Assembly: GCA_002835675.1 (NCBI GenBank)
Contig: PIZR01000002.1
Span: 659,878-723,877, forward strand
Source: Bacillus sp. BA3
GTDB lineage: Bacteria; Bacillota; Bacilli; Bacillales; DSM-1321
Direction of reading: 5' to 3'
Length of the DNA stretch: 64,000 nucleotides
Shown here: positions 8,672 to 17,619 of the stretch, in pieces
Numbering within the stretch: the stretch's first letter is position 1
How the letters are laid out: each line of letters begins with the position of its first letter
Program-made: the position numbers and the translations under genes
Notes under the pieces: model-generated
What the model saw: only the letters and a program-made list of their open reading frames with translations
Told to the model about the DNA's origin: nothing
Database searches by the model: none

Positions 8672-9364
8672 TCACTCATCATTGGAATTGCTTTCATTTG
8701 AGCTGCCAGCCCCGGAGTTTTCATCTTCGTTACTTCTTAACTGCCCGATAAGACTAATGACGGAACCGACCGCCTGTACCCAGCCTCCCATCACTTGGAT
8801 TGATTCAGCATCAGATGGCTTCTCTTCCAAATAAGGATATTGATATTTTTGCAGTTCCTGCTCCTTATCTTGTTCTTCTTGCTCTTGATCCTTATCTTGG
8901 TCTTTTTCTAGAATGCTATTTTTAAGTTCGGCAATTCCACCTATCGCTTGCATCGAATTCCCAATCGCCTGCAACAAATTTCCCGTAGCATTGAAGGCCT
9001 GCTCCGGTTCATCCGGATTTTCGTATGCCCCCGCCAAAGCGGTGCCTCCGCCCAACGCTTGAATCAGATTACCTTTGATGATTAATTCCTGTTTCGTTAT
9101 TTCATCAAAATCAATGACTAGGCCTAAGATAACGGTCGAATTCCCGATTGCCTGTATTATATTACCGAATTTATCCAGTGACCAGGTTTCTTCCGCATCA
9201 GCCAATAAGGCATTACCTGTTGCTTGAAGTTCATTTCCAATCAAATCCAAGTTCGTACGAAATTCTTCGTCCAAGACTTTGGATGGTGTACCAGCAACAG
9301 CAGAAATGACGGTTCCTATCGCTTGAGTCCAAGAACCGAAAGTTTCTTTGAATTGACTATCCAT
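8672..9364 (-). CDS. Repetitive Q-A-x-G protein of unknown function
   Basis: No function recognised. The 230-residue protein repeats a GN-x-(I/L)-QA-x-GN module (IIQAIGN, LIQALGG, LLQAIGN, MQAIGG, WVQAVGS) about eight times, separated by short acidic or hydrophobic stretches. It ends with a glutamate/glutamine/lysine-rich coiled-coil-like linker (about 150-185) and a serine/asparagine-rich tail. There is no clear signal peptide. I recall related repetitive proteins annotated in bacilli (possibly under the DUF6944 name), which I cannot verify. It is a single gene, convergent with nadR and upstream of nothing obvious. The regular hydrophobic/glycine spacing suggests a membrane- or spore-surface-associated protein; that is a guess. 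Confidence 0.75.
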   Translation of the reverse strand: MDSQFKETFGSWTQAIGTVISAVAGTPSKVLDEEFRTNLDLIGNELQATGNALLADAEETWSLDKFGNIIQAIGNSTVILGLVIDFDEITKQELIIKGNLIQALGGGTALAGAYENPDEPEQAFNATGNLLQAIGNSMQAIGGIAELKNSILEKDQDKDQEQEEQDKEQELQKYQYPYLEEKPSDAESIQVMGGWVQAVGSVISLIGQLRSNEDENSGAGSSNESNSNDE

Positions 9365-9596
9365 CTCTGCTGACCACCACCCTCTCTCTGCATTTTTGAT
9401 TAAAAAGGTGCATCCACTGAATCAGTCATCAAGGTATGTATTACTGCTCCTATTTCCACATGTGGCCTACCGGGATTTACTTATTGTATTTGCTTTCATC
9501 ACAATCGGTGTTTGTTTTTCATCCAAAATCATGCTGCCTACTTTTATATATTTCATAAAATGTACGCCAAGGGAATACAAAACCTTCACAAAAAAA
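9365..9596. other. Intergenic region upstream of the repetitive protein
   Basis: Contains the upstream region of the leftward gene ending at 9364, with GAGAGGGTGG acting as its ribosome binding site. A plus-strand ORF at 9396-9674 runs through the pheA terminator and is not credible. Confidence 0.5.
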
Positions 9597-9620
9597 TGCC
9601 CCGGGAAAACTCCCGGGGCA
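9597..9620 (-). terminator. pheA terminator
   Basis: TGCCCCGGGA/TCCCGGGGCA stem; on the minus strand it is followed by seven T. It lies about 78 bases after the pheA stop. Confidence 0.9.
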
Positions 9621-9697
9621 CTTACATATTCATTGGATAAAACTCAGCTGAGGTTGTACCATTTATCATTTTAGAAAAAAATTTCACAAAAGAAAAA

Positions 9698-10573
9698 TCA
9701 GCGCTGCGGTACACCTGTTTGGACTTTAAAGCATGAATAGCTTCCCATGATCGATACCGTACATCCTAAGGCCTCAAGCTCGGAAATCGCTCCTGGGATA
9801 AGGACATCGTCAAGGGGCATTTCGATGTCGATGATGAAAAAGTAATTGCCCAATCCAGTTTTCATAGGTCTTGATTCAATCTTGGAAAGGTTAAGTTTCC
9901 TCCAGGAAAAAGCGGAAAGGACTTGGTGCAGCTGCCCTGAGTGGTCGGCAGGCAGCTGAATCATCAAGGTCGTTTTCTTGTCACCTTCAACGGTCAAATG
10001 CCCTTCATAGTCGACTTCACTGTTGGATACGACAATAAACTTGGTGTGATTATGTTCGTAATCGTGAATATTTTGTTTTGCAATCGTCAAACCGTATTCC
10101 TCTGCAGCCATATCATTTGCAATCGCTGCAATATTGATATCGGGATTCTCCATCACCATCTTCGCAGCGGCAGCTGTGGATGTGACATACTCATACGGAA
10201 TGCCCCTTAGCTCATTATGTAGAAATTTGCGGCATTGAGCGATGGCATGGGAATGCGAATATACCATGTCAGGTTTGAAACCAGGATATGCATGGTCCGG
10301 ATGCACCATATAATGCTGTTGGATTGGAATCGTCACTTCGCCTTTCATAGGCAATGTGACTTCATGGACTAAGTAATCCATCGTTATATTTACCGAACCC
10401 TCCAAAGCATTCTCGATCGGCACGAGCGCGTGATTCACTTCCCCGTCCCGAACAGCATCTAGGCAGTCCGGAATCGTGTTCATCGGTATTTTTATATCAT
10501 TAGGAAATAGTCGCGATACAGCTAAATCCGTGAACGTTGCTTTTGGTCCAAGAAATGCAATTTTTGATGTCAT
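9698..10573 (-). CDS. pheA: Prephenate dehydratase
   Basis: Converts prephenate to phenylpyruvate in phenylalanine synthesis. The 291-residue protein has a catalytic periplasmic-binding-like domain with the signature TSTAAAA at residues 131-137 and a C-terminal ACT domain with the phenylalanine-sensing ESRP at 233-236. There is no chorismate mutase domain, as usual in bacilli. Start supported by AAAGGAGTTTATAAT. In B. subtilis it directly follows pheB. Here a 600-base block of repeat and IS debris separates them, so it probably has its own promoter (TTGTAA, 17 bases, TAACAT is a weak candidate about 40 bases upstream of the start). Confidence 0.96.
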   Translation of the reverse strand: MTSKIAFLGPKATFTDLAVSRLFPNDIKIPMNTIPDCLDAVRDGEVNHALVPIENALEGSVNITMDYLVHEVTLPMKGEVTIPIQQHYMVHPDHAYPGFKPDMVYSHSHAIAQCRKFLHNELRGIPYEYVTSTAAAAKMVMENPDINIAAIANDMAAEEYGLTIAKQNIHDYEHNHTKFIVVSNSEVDYEGHLTVEGDKKTTLMIQLPADHSGQLHQVLSAFSWRKLNLSKIESRPMKTGLGNYFFIIDIEMPLDDVLIPGAISELEALGCTVSIMGSYSCFKVQTGVPQR

Positions 10574-10670
10574 ATTATAAACTCCTTTTCACGGAAAATC
10601 TATTGTTTATGTTATGCCATTTTCTGATTTTTTACAATAGTTAATCGTTAATTTCCTCTTTCAAATGAAA

Positions 10671-10718
10671 ACAGCCTGAAGACAAACCCAATAATAAATG
10701 AGTTTGCCTTCAGGCTGT
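10671..10718. terminator. Long hairpin between pheA and the repeat block
   Basis: ACAGCCTGAAGACAAAC pairs with GTTTGCCTTCAGGCTGT around a 14-base loop. It is followed by TTTT-rich sequence on both strands. The inner part (GACAAAC...GTTTGCC) resembles the palindromic IS end seen at 2937; the outer ACAGCCTG arms match the pheB terminator at 11167. Confidence 0.7.
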
Positions 10719-10738
10719 TAGGTTTTTAAACTTTGACC

Positions 10739-10866
10739 GTTGATTGGAACGGAGGGCACTCGCTTTCCGCGGGCGGACCGGGAGCCTCCTCGGCGCCATC
10801 GCGCCTGCGGGATCTCCCTTGGACGCACTTTTCCCGCAGGAGTCTGTAACTTAAGTTCCAATCAAC
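10739..10866. repeat. GC-rich palindromic intergenic repeat, copy 1
   Basis: A 128-bp element with perfect 12-bp terminal inverted repeats (GTTGATTGGAAC and its complement). Internal blocks GCACTCGCTTTCCGCGG, GGGAGCCTCCTCGGCG and CCCGCAGGAGTC recur in the copies at 49171 and 63855. CCTGCGGG and CCCGCAGG can pair, so a folded RNA or DNA is likely. Similar elements are common between genes in many Bacillaceae (recalled, not searched). Confidence 0.85.
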
Positions 10867-10869
10867 GAG

Positions 10870-11050
10870 TTCAATTTGACATGATTACTAGAGTCCGTTG
10901 GTCTTTAGGTTACGGTTTCCATGATAAATGCCTCACTTCTCTACGTTCGGCCAAAATTATGAGCCACGCTTTAAAGATACTGACCTGTTTGAACAGATTT
11001 TCTCGGAGCTACTATCCTCGCCAACATACATCCATCACGGTCTGCGCCGC
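10870..11050 (+). pseudogene. IS1182-family transposase fragment
   Basis: Two frames together give RWSLGYGFHDK and then PHFSTFGQNYEPRFKDTDL plus FEQIF, the characteristic central block of IS1182-type DDE transposases. A frameshift sits just after HDK (about 10927). Only about 50 codons remain; the rest of the gene is gone. The fragment lies between the repeat copy and the pheB terminator. Confidence 0.8.
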
Positions 11051-11148
11051 ATGAAACGAATAGGCAAACTGTTTTGTTCGTTCATCTTTACATAGTAGAC
11101 ACTCTAATGATCAGTTGGAAAAGGTTTCTTAATGAGACCAATTCGAAA

Positions 11149-11166
11149 CCTTTTGTCTACAAACTG
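11149..11166 (-). mobile_element. IS1182-type terminal sequence abutting the pheB terminator
   Basis: On the minus strand CAGTTTGTAGACAAAAGG follows the pheB hairpin immediately, in the place where its T-run should be. It is the same motif and position as at 2931, 27262 and 49115. A second hairpin, AAAAGGTTTC...GAAACCTTTT, lies next to it (11118-11154). Confidence 0.5.
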
Positions 11167-11197
11167 ACAGCCTGTACATGTGAAATGTACAGGCTGT
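11167..11197 (-). terminator. pheB terminator hairpin (T-run displaced)
   Basis: ACAGCCTGTACAT and ATGTACAGGCTGT form a 13-bp perfect stem with a loop of about 5 bases, starting 3 bases after the pheB stop. On the minus strand no T-run follows, which fits insertion of an element at that point. Confidence 0.75.
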
Positions 11198-11199
11198 TT

Positions 11200-11649
11200 T
11201 CATGCGCCGTTACCAATGATTTCGACTTTTTCGACGAACTCCATTTTACGCAGTTTAGTAAGCAGTTCATTAATATCCATCGTCATCCCACCCGTATTCA
11301 GGGATAGGGTGACATTTGCACGTCCCTGCAAAGGAATCGTTTGGTGGATGGTCATGATGTTGCAACCGGATGAGGCGACGAGCCGTAAAAGCTCCGATAG
11401 AGTACCAGAACGATCTTCGAGATAGAAGAACAGTGTAATCAGCTTTTCCTTAACAACTGTATGAAACGGAAAAACCGTGTCACGGTATTTGTAAAAAGCA
11501 CTCCTGCTTAGGTCCACTCGCTGTACCGCTTCCCAAACTGATTCCGCTTTTCCCCGTTCAATCATTTCTTTTGCATCCAGCGTTTTTTTCATCGCTTCGG
11601 GAAGGACATCCTCTCGAACGAGGAAAAATTTCTGATCGGACTTATTCAA
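11200..11649 (-). CDS. pheB: ACT domain protein PheB
   Basis: Small regulatory-type protein of the UPF0735 ACT-domain family; its exact role in phenylalanine metabolism is not established. The product ends KVEIIGNGA and contains the typical [23 protein letters not shown] and [15 protein letters not shown] segments, with the ACT domain at roughly 72-145. A GTG at 11658 sits only one base from the GGAGG site, so the TTG at 11649 (10-base spacing, 149 residues, [11 protein letters not shown]) is the likelier start. It follows obg after 40 bases, as in B. subtilis. Confidence 0.92.
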   Translation of the reverse strand: MNKSDQKFFLVREDVLPEAMKKTLDAKEMIERGKAESVWEAVQRVDLSRSAFYKYRDTVFPFHTVVKEKLITLFFYLEDRSGTLSELLRLVASSGCNIMTIHQTIPLQGRANVTLSLNTGGMTMDINELLTKLRKMEFVEKVEIIGNGA

Positions 11650-11689
11650 ACTCCGCACGCCTCCTTTTGCCTGCCATCATGGTCTCCAA

Positions 11690-12979
11690 TCAATCAACAA
11701 ATTCAAATTCATATTCAAGGATACGGACGATATCGCCATTTGTCGCACCTTTTTGGCGAAGGCCTTCGTCGACTCCGAATGAACGAAGCTGTCTGGCGAA
11801 ACGACGTATGGACTCTTCACGGGTGAAGTCAGTCATTTTGAATAAACGCTCGATCTTGAATCCTGATACGGCAAAGCTGCCATCGGGTTCGCGTTCAATG
11901 TTAAATTCATCCGACTGTGATGTATGTTTATATAGAACCCGGTGGATTCCAGTATTCTCTTCTTCATGTTCAAGAGGGAACTCTGGGGTCTCTTCGATTT
12001 TATCAGCAATAGCATAAAGAAGCTCACGGATCCCTTCACGCGTCACGGCAGAAATCGGGAAGACAGGATAGTCTTCTTCCAGCTTTTCTTTGAAAGCCGC
12101 TAAGTTATCTTCTGAGTCCGGCATATCCATTTTACTTGCTACAATGATTTGCGGACGTTCAGTCAAGCGCAGGTTATACTCTTCCAACTCTTTATTGATT
12201 GTTTGGTAGTCTTCATATGGATCCCGGCCTTCAAGACCCGACATATCGATTACATGAACGATTACCCTCGTTCTTTCAATATGGCGCAGGAATTGATGTC
12301 CAAGGCCCACACCTTCTGAAGCGCCTTCGATCAGACCAGGTAAATCGGCCATGACGAAGCTGCGGTGATCTTCCGTTTCCACCATTCCGAGGTTCGGGAC
12401 GATCGTCGTAAAATGGTATTCGGCAATTTTAGGTCTTGCTGCGGATACGACGGAAAGCAAAGTGGATTTCCCTACACTTGGGAAACCAACCAAACCGACA
12501 TCAGCCAACAGTTTCAATTCCATGACTATATCACGTTCTTGGCCCGGTTCGCCGTTCTCCGCGATTTCAGGTGCAGGATTGGCAGGTGTGGCGAAACGGG
12601 AATTTCCCCGGCCTCCGCGGCCACCTTTGGCAATAATGGCGCGTTGTCCGTGCTCAACTAAATCAGCAATGACTTCCTTTGTCTTATCATCAATGACAAC
12701 GGTGCCTGGTGGAACCTTGATGACCATATCCTTTGCAGCCGCACCGTGCATGTTTTTGGACATGCCATGTTCTCCGCGAGGTGCCTTAAAGTGACGTTGG
12801 TAACGGAAATCCATTAATGTACGCAAGCCCTCTTCCACTTCAAAAACGACATTGGCCCCATTTCCGCCATCTCCGCCGGCAGGTCCGCCTTTAGGTATGA
12901 ATTTCTCACGACGATAAGCAACTATCCCGTTACCACCGTCTCCGCCTTTTACATAGACTTTCGTTTGATCGACAAACAT
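11690..12979 (-). CDS. obg: GTPase Obg
   Basis: Essential ribosome-associated GTPase, also linked to stress and sporulation signalling. Starting at the ATG at 12979 (GGAAGTGATAGC upstream) gives 429 residues, the family length; the ten in-frame codons before it are not expected. The glycine-rich Obg fold ([18 protein letters not shown]) covers 1-158. The G1 motif GFPSVGKST is at 165-173, DLPG (G3) near 212, and the TKMD-like SKMD (G4) near 281. The C-terminal OCT domain (about 350-429) completes the Bacillus type. It lies between spo0B and pheB in the conserved order. Confidence 0.97.
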   Translation of the reverse strand: MFVDQTKVYVKGGDGGNGIVAYRREKFIPKGGPAGGDGGNGANVVFEVEEGLRTLMDFRYQRHFKAPRGEHGMSKNMHGAAAKDMVIKVPPGTVVIDDKTKEVIADLVEHGQRAIIAKGGRGGRGNSRFATPANPAPEIAENGEPGQERDIVMELKLLADVGLVGFPSVGKSTLLSVVSAARPKIAEYHFTTIVPNLGMVETEDHRSFVMADLPGLIEGASEGVGLGHQFLRHIERTRVIVHVIDMSGLEGRDPYEDYQTINKELEEYNLRLTERPQIIVASKMDMPDSEDNLAAFKEKLEEDYPVFPISAVTREGIRELLYAIADKIEETPEFPLEHEEENTGIHRVLYKHTSQSDEFNIEREPDGSFAVSGFKIERLFKMTDFTREESIRRFARQLRSFGVDEGLRQKGATNGDIVRILEYEFEFVD

Positions 12980-13027
12980 GCTATCACTTCCTTGTTTTCT
13001 GCAAGTCATTTCTTGCTGTATACTTCT

Positions 13028-13567
13028 CTAAAAGTTAATATCCATCTTAAAAAATATTTCATCCTCATTACATTCAAGAATTTCAATTGATTGCTCGGCG
13101 GTCAATGAACTTTCCAAAAACTCGATCACTGGGGATTGATCAATGAACCTGCCTTGCATATGAAATGAACAGCGCATATCGCTCACTTCTTTTTTACACA
13201 TGGAAACAGCCAGTATATTTTCAAAAAACGGATCGAGATTCTTATCGAGAATTTTAAAGAAATCATTTGTCCAGCGATACATCAGCCCGTCCATCTCAGT
13301 TGAGCCTTCAAAAACATCAATGATTTCATATTCGCAATAAAATGATCCATTATTCCAATTCGACGTCAACAACATCTCGGTGAACTTAGGTAAGTTCAAA
13401 CTGGAGAGGCGTGCTTCATTCTGGGTTTCAACAATGATTTCATCAATGATGCCCTTGACACGATCAATTCTGTTCAACTCCAGATTCCCTTTGATGATTT
13501 GAATTTTATTCAGCCAGTCATGCCTGGTTTGACGCAGAGTTTCAATAGTCGTCCAATTTTTGTCCAT
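13028..13567 (-). CDS. spo0B: Sporulation initiation phosphotransferase B
   Basis: Phosphorelay protein that passes phosphate from Spo0F to Spo0A. The ATG at 13567 (GAAGGTG site, 6 bases) gives 179 residues; an upstream TTG overlaps that site and is rejected. The phosphorylatable histidine is His16 in TRHDWLNKIQIIKGNL, the four-helix dimerisation hairpin, followed by a degenerate ATPase-like domain without an N-box, as in the family. B. subtilis Spo0B is slightly longer at its N-terminus. It sits upstream of obg, and the pair is a classic arrangement. Confidence 0.92.
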   Translation of the reverse strand: MDKNWTTIETLRQTRHDWLNKIQIIKGNLELNRIDRVKGIIDEIIVETQNEARLSSLNLPKFTEMLLTSNWNNGSFYCEYEIIDVFEGSTEMDGLMYRWTNDFFKILDKNLDPFFENILAVSMCKKEVSDMRCSFHMQGRFIDQSPVIEFLESSLTAEQSIEILECNEDEIFFKMDINF

Positions 13568-13888
13568 TATTAACACCTTCAATTATGATAAAGAAACTTT
13601 TTTTTCAGCTCTATCATGTTGAATACTTCCATTTGTACAGTATATCAAAAAAACAACAAACAGGAAATGAAGCTCGATTCACATGCCTTCACATGAAAGC
13701 CCCCGTCCAAAAAATACAGCCGCACACCCTGAGTTCTTTGGACGATGGTAGAGCCATTTGAACTAAAAAAGAGAATGGGCCTTTTATGCACCAATTGGAG
13801 ATATTATAGTTGAATTGGAGTGTCTATTTGGTTTAAACCAAATCGGATGGATGAGTAATCTTGGATTTCCCCCCTGAAAGTTTAAGAA
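13568..13888. other. Intergenic region between rpmA and spo0B, proximal part
   Basis: No gene seen. It must hold a spo0B promoter because the rpmA terminator candidate lies upstream. A palindrome around TTTGGTTTAAACCAAA (13829-13844) is notable. Confidence 0.4.
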
Positions 13889-13911
13889 AGCCCGCCGATT
13901 GGCGAGCCTTT
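13889..13911 (-). terminator. Candidate rpmA terminator
   Basis: GGCTCGCC/GGCGGGC stem, followed on the minus strand by TTTCTTAAACTTT. Confidence 0.6.
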
Positions 13912-13990
13912 TGTAAGTCAGAGGTTGTTTTCCTTATACTAATGACTAAAGTCTCCTGCAAACTGCTGGTTCATTTCCTATAGTATAAAT

Positions 13991-14080
13991 AAAGGGCCGG
14001 ACCCCTTCATCACTATATAGCATACCATTATTAAAAATGACGCGGTATATAGTGTCTTGTAGAAGGAATCAGACCCTTTT
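13991..14080. repeat. REPIN-like inverted repeat
   Basis: Arms AAAGGGCCGGACCCCTTC (left) and, read on the other strand, AAAAGGGTCTGATTCCTTC (right) are imperfect inverted copies. They are joined by a second pairing, CACTATATA/TATATAGTG. The GGGTC-GACCC core resembles REP sequences linked to Y1 (RAYT) transposases in bacilli. No such transposase lies in the window. The element separates rpmA from spo0B. Confidence 0.55.
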
Positions 14081-14107
14081 GAGTCAGCCTCTGTTCAAAG
14101 ATGCCAA

Positions 14108-14410
<303 letters not shown>

Positions 14411-14743
14411 CTACTGGTTGAGGATAATTTTCATGTATTTACCATAATCACGTTCGATGGTTTGCAGCGATATGAGCATGCCGTTCAAAAGCAGCTGAAC
14501 CTTCTCTTCCGATTCCGGCGAAAGATTCCCCGGAATGACGCAGCGAAGATAGCCACCTTCTCTCCCTTGCTCAATCTCAGGCTCTACGTCCGTTAAGGAC
14601 ATGATTGCATTGACTGCCCCGAAGGAAACAGCCGATACACCTGCACAAACGATATCAGAACCTTTTTTAGCAAAATTAGCATGTCCGCTTAAGGTGAACG
14701 AAGCAATCCGTTCCTGCGGAGCATCAAATACAACTTTGATCAT
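14411..14743 (-). CDS. prp: Ribosomal-processing cysteine protease Prp
   Basis: Cysteine protease (YsxB family) that cuts the N-terminal extension of L27. The 110-residue protein has the catalytic pair His21 (SGHANF) and Cys33 (SDIVCAGVSA) at the family spacing. It lies between rplU and rpmA with gaps of 13 and 12 bases, the standard Firmicute order. The older name is ysxB. Confidence 0.94.
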   Translation of the reverse strand: MIKVVFDAPQERIASFTLSGHANFAKKGSDIVCAGVSAVSFGAVNAIMSLTDVEPEIEQGREGGYLRCVIPGNLSPESEEKVQLLLNGMLISLQTIERDYGKYMKIILNQ

Positions 14744-14756
14744 CTAGAATCAGCCC

Positions 14757-15065
14757 TTACGCGTTGATTGCTTCGATAACAACTTTAGTGTATGGTTGAC
14801 GATGACCTTGTTTTTTACGATTGTTTTTCTTCGCTTTGTATTTGAAAACAGTGATTTTCTTTTGCTTACCTTGTTTTTCGACAGTACCTGTTACAGTAGC
14901 GCCTTCAACTAATGGAGCACCGACTTTCACGTCTTCGCCACCTACGAATAAAACTTTGTCAAATGTAACAGTTTCGCCTGCTTCTGCGTTTAATTTTTCA
15001 ATGTAAACCGCTTCGCCAGCTGCTACTTTAATTTGTTTACCGCCAGTTTCGATAATTGCGTACAT
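14757..15065 (-). CDS. rplU: 50S ribosomal protein L21
   Basis: Binds 23S rRNA together with L20. The 102-residue protein starts [17 protein letters not shown] and ends in the basic [22 protein letters not shown] segment, both typical. AAGGAGGTGCAAGT precedes the ATG. First gene of rplU-prp-rpmA, with its own promoter and a structured leader right after rng. Confidence 0.98.
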   Translation of the reverse strand: MYAIIETGGKQIKVAAGEAVYIEKLNAEAGETVTFDKVLFVGGEDVKVGAPLVEGATVTGTVEKQGKQKKITVFKYKAKKNNRKKQGHRQPYTKVVIEAINA

Positions 15066-15076
15066 ACTTGCACCTC

Positions 15077-15213
15077 CTTAAATGTCTCAGACTCGCCAAT
15101 CACAGGCGTTTTACCAGAAAGGCAAAAGCTTAAAACCTGATGTTGAGCGGTTGTAGCACGGGTGCTACAAACATAACATTAAAATCCTAACATGAAACAG
15201 GAAAGGCTGTCAA
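15077..15213 (-). promoter_or_regulatory. rplU promoter and L21-type leader
   Basis: TTGACA (15208-15213), 18 bases and TAGGAT (15184-15189) form a sigma-A promoter. The transcribed leader of about 100 bases contains the perfect hairpin TTGTAGCAC/GTGCTACAA (15151-15170) and further pairing before the ribosome binding site. Position and structure agree with the Firmicute L21 leader, a proposed autoregulatory RNA. Confidence 0.75.
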
Positions 15214-15237
15214 TATATTTATAACAATTCCCGCCCT

Positions 15238-16710
15238 TCACTCGAAAGCCTTCCCGATTTCCTGAATGCTCCCGAAGCGCTTGATGGAGTAAGCATTCCT
15301 CGAACCTGGGATAAAAGACAGGAATACCTTTTTACCGATCAATTCCTCCAATGTCGGCCGATATGATTCCTTTTCACCAAGCAGCACGTCCGCCACCGCT
15401 TTACTGGCCTCCACCCAGACCGCTTCATCATCTGTCTTCCTGTGTTCCAGCAGTTCACGTTCCAACCGGAAGGCAACCGTTTCAGGACTCTCGATTTTAC
15501 CGCTTCCACTGCACACTGGGCAAGGCACCGTCGCCATCTCACTTAAAGACGGTGAGGTTCGCTTTCTCGTCATTTGTAAAATGCCCAGTTCCGTAAAACC
15601 GATGACCTGGATTCGCTTCTCATCCCTCACCGCTTCCTTTTTAACGATTTCGATGATTTCCTGCTTATGCCGGGACTGCTCCATATTAATGAAATCTATC
15701 AGGATGATTCCGCTGATATTCCTCAATCTCAGTTGACGGGCGACCTCTTTCGCCGCAGCCTGATTAACCGCAAACAATGTTGCTTCCTTCGCCACCTTGC
15801 CGGTGAACTTACCTGAATTGACATCGATTACGGTGAAAGCTTCCGTTTCTTCAAAAATTAAATATCCGCCATTCTCAAGCCAAACGATTTTCTTGGCCAT
15901 TTTCTCAACTTGCGCTTCCACATTCCATTCGGAAAAAATATTCTTTGTACCCGATACATGGGATATTTCCCACTCCTTACGGTTTTCCTGTATCCATTTT
16001 TTCAACTCGCGATAGGCCTCGAAGTCATCGATGGCTAGTTCCCCGGTCGCCGTTCCCGACATTTCGGAAATGATCATATCAAGGTATTCATCCCTCTCAT
16101 AGAGAAGGGAAGGGGCCTTGAGGGACGCAGCCTTAAGTTCAAGCCCTTTATAGAGCTCCCGCAATCCATTTAACCTGTCAAGGAAGACCGATTCACTTTC
16201 GTTCTCCATCGAGGTGCGGACAATCAATCCCTCATCAGGCTTTTTATGCTGCAAGGCAGTTTCCCGCCATTGCTTCTGAAGATCATTGTTTTTGAATTTC
16301 TTTGAAACACCAACATAATCTATTCCATGTATGTATACGAGGGAATCTGTCGAAAACTCGATCAGCCCAGTCAATTTAGCTCCTTTGGTGCCTGTTTCAT
16401 CCCGCGTCACCTGAACTAGCAGCTTTTCTCCCTGACGGACAAATTGACCGATCGATGCTTTCCCATCACTTTTTTTTATCAGCTGGAAAGAGGGAATCTC
16501 GTCACGGTGTAAAAAACCATTTTTCTCTGCTCCATAATCAATGAAGACGGCATCCATGCCCGGTAACACCTTCGTCACCTTCCCAAGATAAATATTACCG
16601 ACAGTACTGCGCTTTTGAGGCGGAATGATTTCAAGTTTACGTAAAACACCATTCTCAAGTACAGCCACTCTTTTTTCGCGTGAAGCCAGGTTCGCGATCA
16701 TTTTTTTCAT
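15238..16710 (-). CDS. rng: Ribonuclease E/G family endoribonuclease
   Basis: Single-strand endoribonuclease for RNA processing and decay. The ATG at 16710, 10 bases from GGAGAGG, gives 490 residues (MKKMIANLASREKRVAVL). An S1 domain (GNIYLGKVTKVLPGMDAVFIDYG) spans about 38-125. The catalytic core shows DVNSGKF and ILIDFINM with the two metal-binding aspartates, and CPVCSGSGKI gives the zinc-link CxxC. It lacks the long C-terminal scaffold of RNase E, so it is G-type. B. subtilis lacks this enzyme, but several other bacilli carry it just upstream of rplU. It follows spoIVFB after 42 bases. Confidence 0.93.
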   Translation of the reverse strand: MKKMIANLASREKRVAVLENGVLRKLEIIPPQKRSTVGNIYLGKVTKVLPGMDAVFIDYGAEKNGFLHRDEIPSFQLIKKSDGKASIGQFVRQGEKLLVQVTRDETGTKGAKLTGLIEFSTDSLVYIHGIDYVGVSKKFKNNDLQKQWRETALQHKKPDEGLIVRTSMENESESVFLDRLNGLRELYKGLELKAASLKAPSLLYERDEYLDMIISEMSGTATGELAIDDFEAYRELKKWIQENRKEWEISHVSGTKNIFSEWNVEAQVEKMAKKIVWLENGGYLIFEETEAFTVIDVNSGKFTGKVAKEATLFAVNQAAAKEVARQLRLRNISGIILIDFINMEQSRHKQEIIEIVKKEAVRDEKRIQVIGFTELGILQMTRKRTSPSLSEMATVPCPVCSGSGKIESPETVAFRLERELLEHRKTDDEAVWVEASKAVADVLLGEKESYRPTLEELIGKKVFLSFIPGSRNAYSIKRFGSIQEIGKAFE

Positions 16711-16752
16711 CAAAAAAAATCCTCTCCTCAATTTGAAGAAAGGATAACATAT

Positions 16753-17619
16753 TTAATAAGAATATAATAGGTCGCCGATTTTCCCGTTTGTCATTTTCTC
16801 GGAAAAATAGGCATGAAGGATTTCCGTTTCATCCAACGAGCCGCTCTCTTTCCCGTTTTTCATGATGATCACGGGGTGTTTACAGCCGCGTTGAAACATT
16901 TCCAGCACTTTATAAATCGGTTCTTGTGAATCCACCGAGATCGGCTTCAGTTTCGCCAAATCATTCGTATGCCCGTAATGGCGCTGCAGAAGAAAGCGGA
17001 TGAACGCATAATACCTCTGCCGCCATTCCATGACGAGTGACAGACTTATGAAAAAGATGATGAGCCAGATGTTCAAATTGAGCGGATCCAGAATGAGCCA
17101 GGTCAAAAAAGCAAGGAAAGCGAATACTGCAGAAAAGTGAAGTGTATGCTTCTGCGCTTCCAGAAAGGTGCAGTATAGGGAAACACCGATGAATAGCAGC
17201 CTTCCCCCGTCCAGGGGCCAAATTGGCAGCAGATTAAAAATCAGCAGCATAAGATTCATATACAAAAATGGCTGGTACAGCTCATATGGGATAATGGTAA
17301 AGAAATAGAGCAGAAAAGCTGCGCCAATGAGCCAAACATGTTGAAGTGGACCGGCAAGCACCACCGCCAAATCCTCCTTCAAACTCTTGTTTCCATATTC
17401 CTCAGTCTCGACAGCCCCGCCAAAAGGAAGAAGCTGGATTGACTTTATCCGCCATTTGAAGTGCTGCGCACAGACGGCATGCCCCATCTCATGTATGAAG
17501 ACGATGAGCAACAGCATCATCACTTCAACGAAATGGGCTGTGAGGATGGCGATGCCAATGACAAACCACAATGTCGGATGCACCCTGATTTTAAACAGTA
17601 ACTTCCCATATTCACTCAA
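16753..17619 (-). CDS. spoIVFB: Stage IV sporulation intramembrane metalloprotease SpoIVFB
   Basis: Site-2-type protease in the membrane around the forespore; it cleaves pro-sigma-K to start late mother-cell transcription. The 288 residues contain six predicted membrane segments, the zinc motif HEMGH (His43, Glu44, His47) and the third ligand Asp137 in WPLDGGR, at the same numbers as in B. subtilis. A CBS-like cytosolic domain occupies about 225-288. Its start overlaps the end of spoIVFA by 8 bases, coupling protease and inhibitor. Confidence 0.96.
   Translation of the reverse strand: MSEYGKLLFKIRVHPTLWFVIGIAILTAHFVEVMMLLLIVFIHEMGHAVCAQHFKWRIKSIQLLPFGGAVETEEYGNKSLKEDLAVVLAGPLQHVWLIGAAFLLYFFTIIPYELYQPFLYMNLMLLIFNLLPIWPLDGGRLLFIGVSLYCTFLEAQKHTLHFSAVFAFLAFLTWLILDPLNLNIWLIIFFISLSLVMEWRQRYYAFIRFLLQRHYGHTNDLAKLKPISVDSQEPIYKVLEMFQRGCKHPVIIMKNGKESGSLDETEILHAYFSEKMTNGKIGDLLYSY

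Noticed and set aside
9396-9674. 92-codon plus-strand ORF
   Set aside because: It runs through the pheA terminator hairpin and has no convincing start signals.
10740-11054. 104-codon plus-strand ORF
   Set aside because: A chance fusion of the GC-rich repeat and a frameshifted IS1182 fragment.
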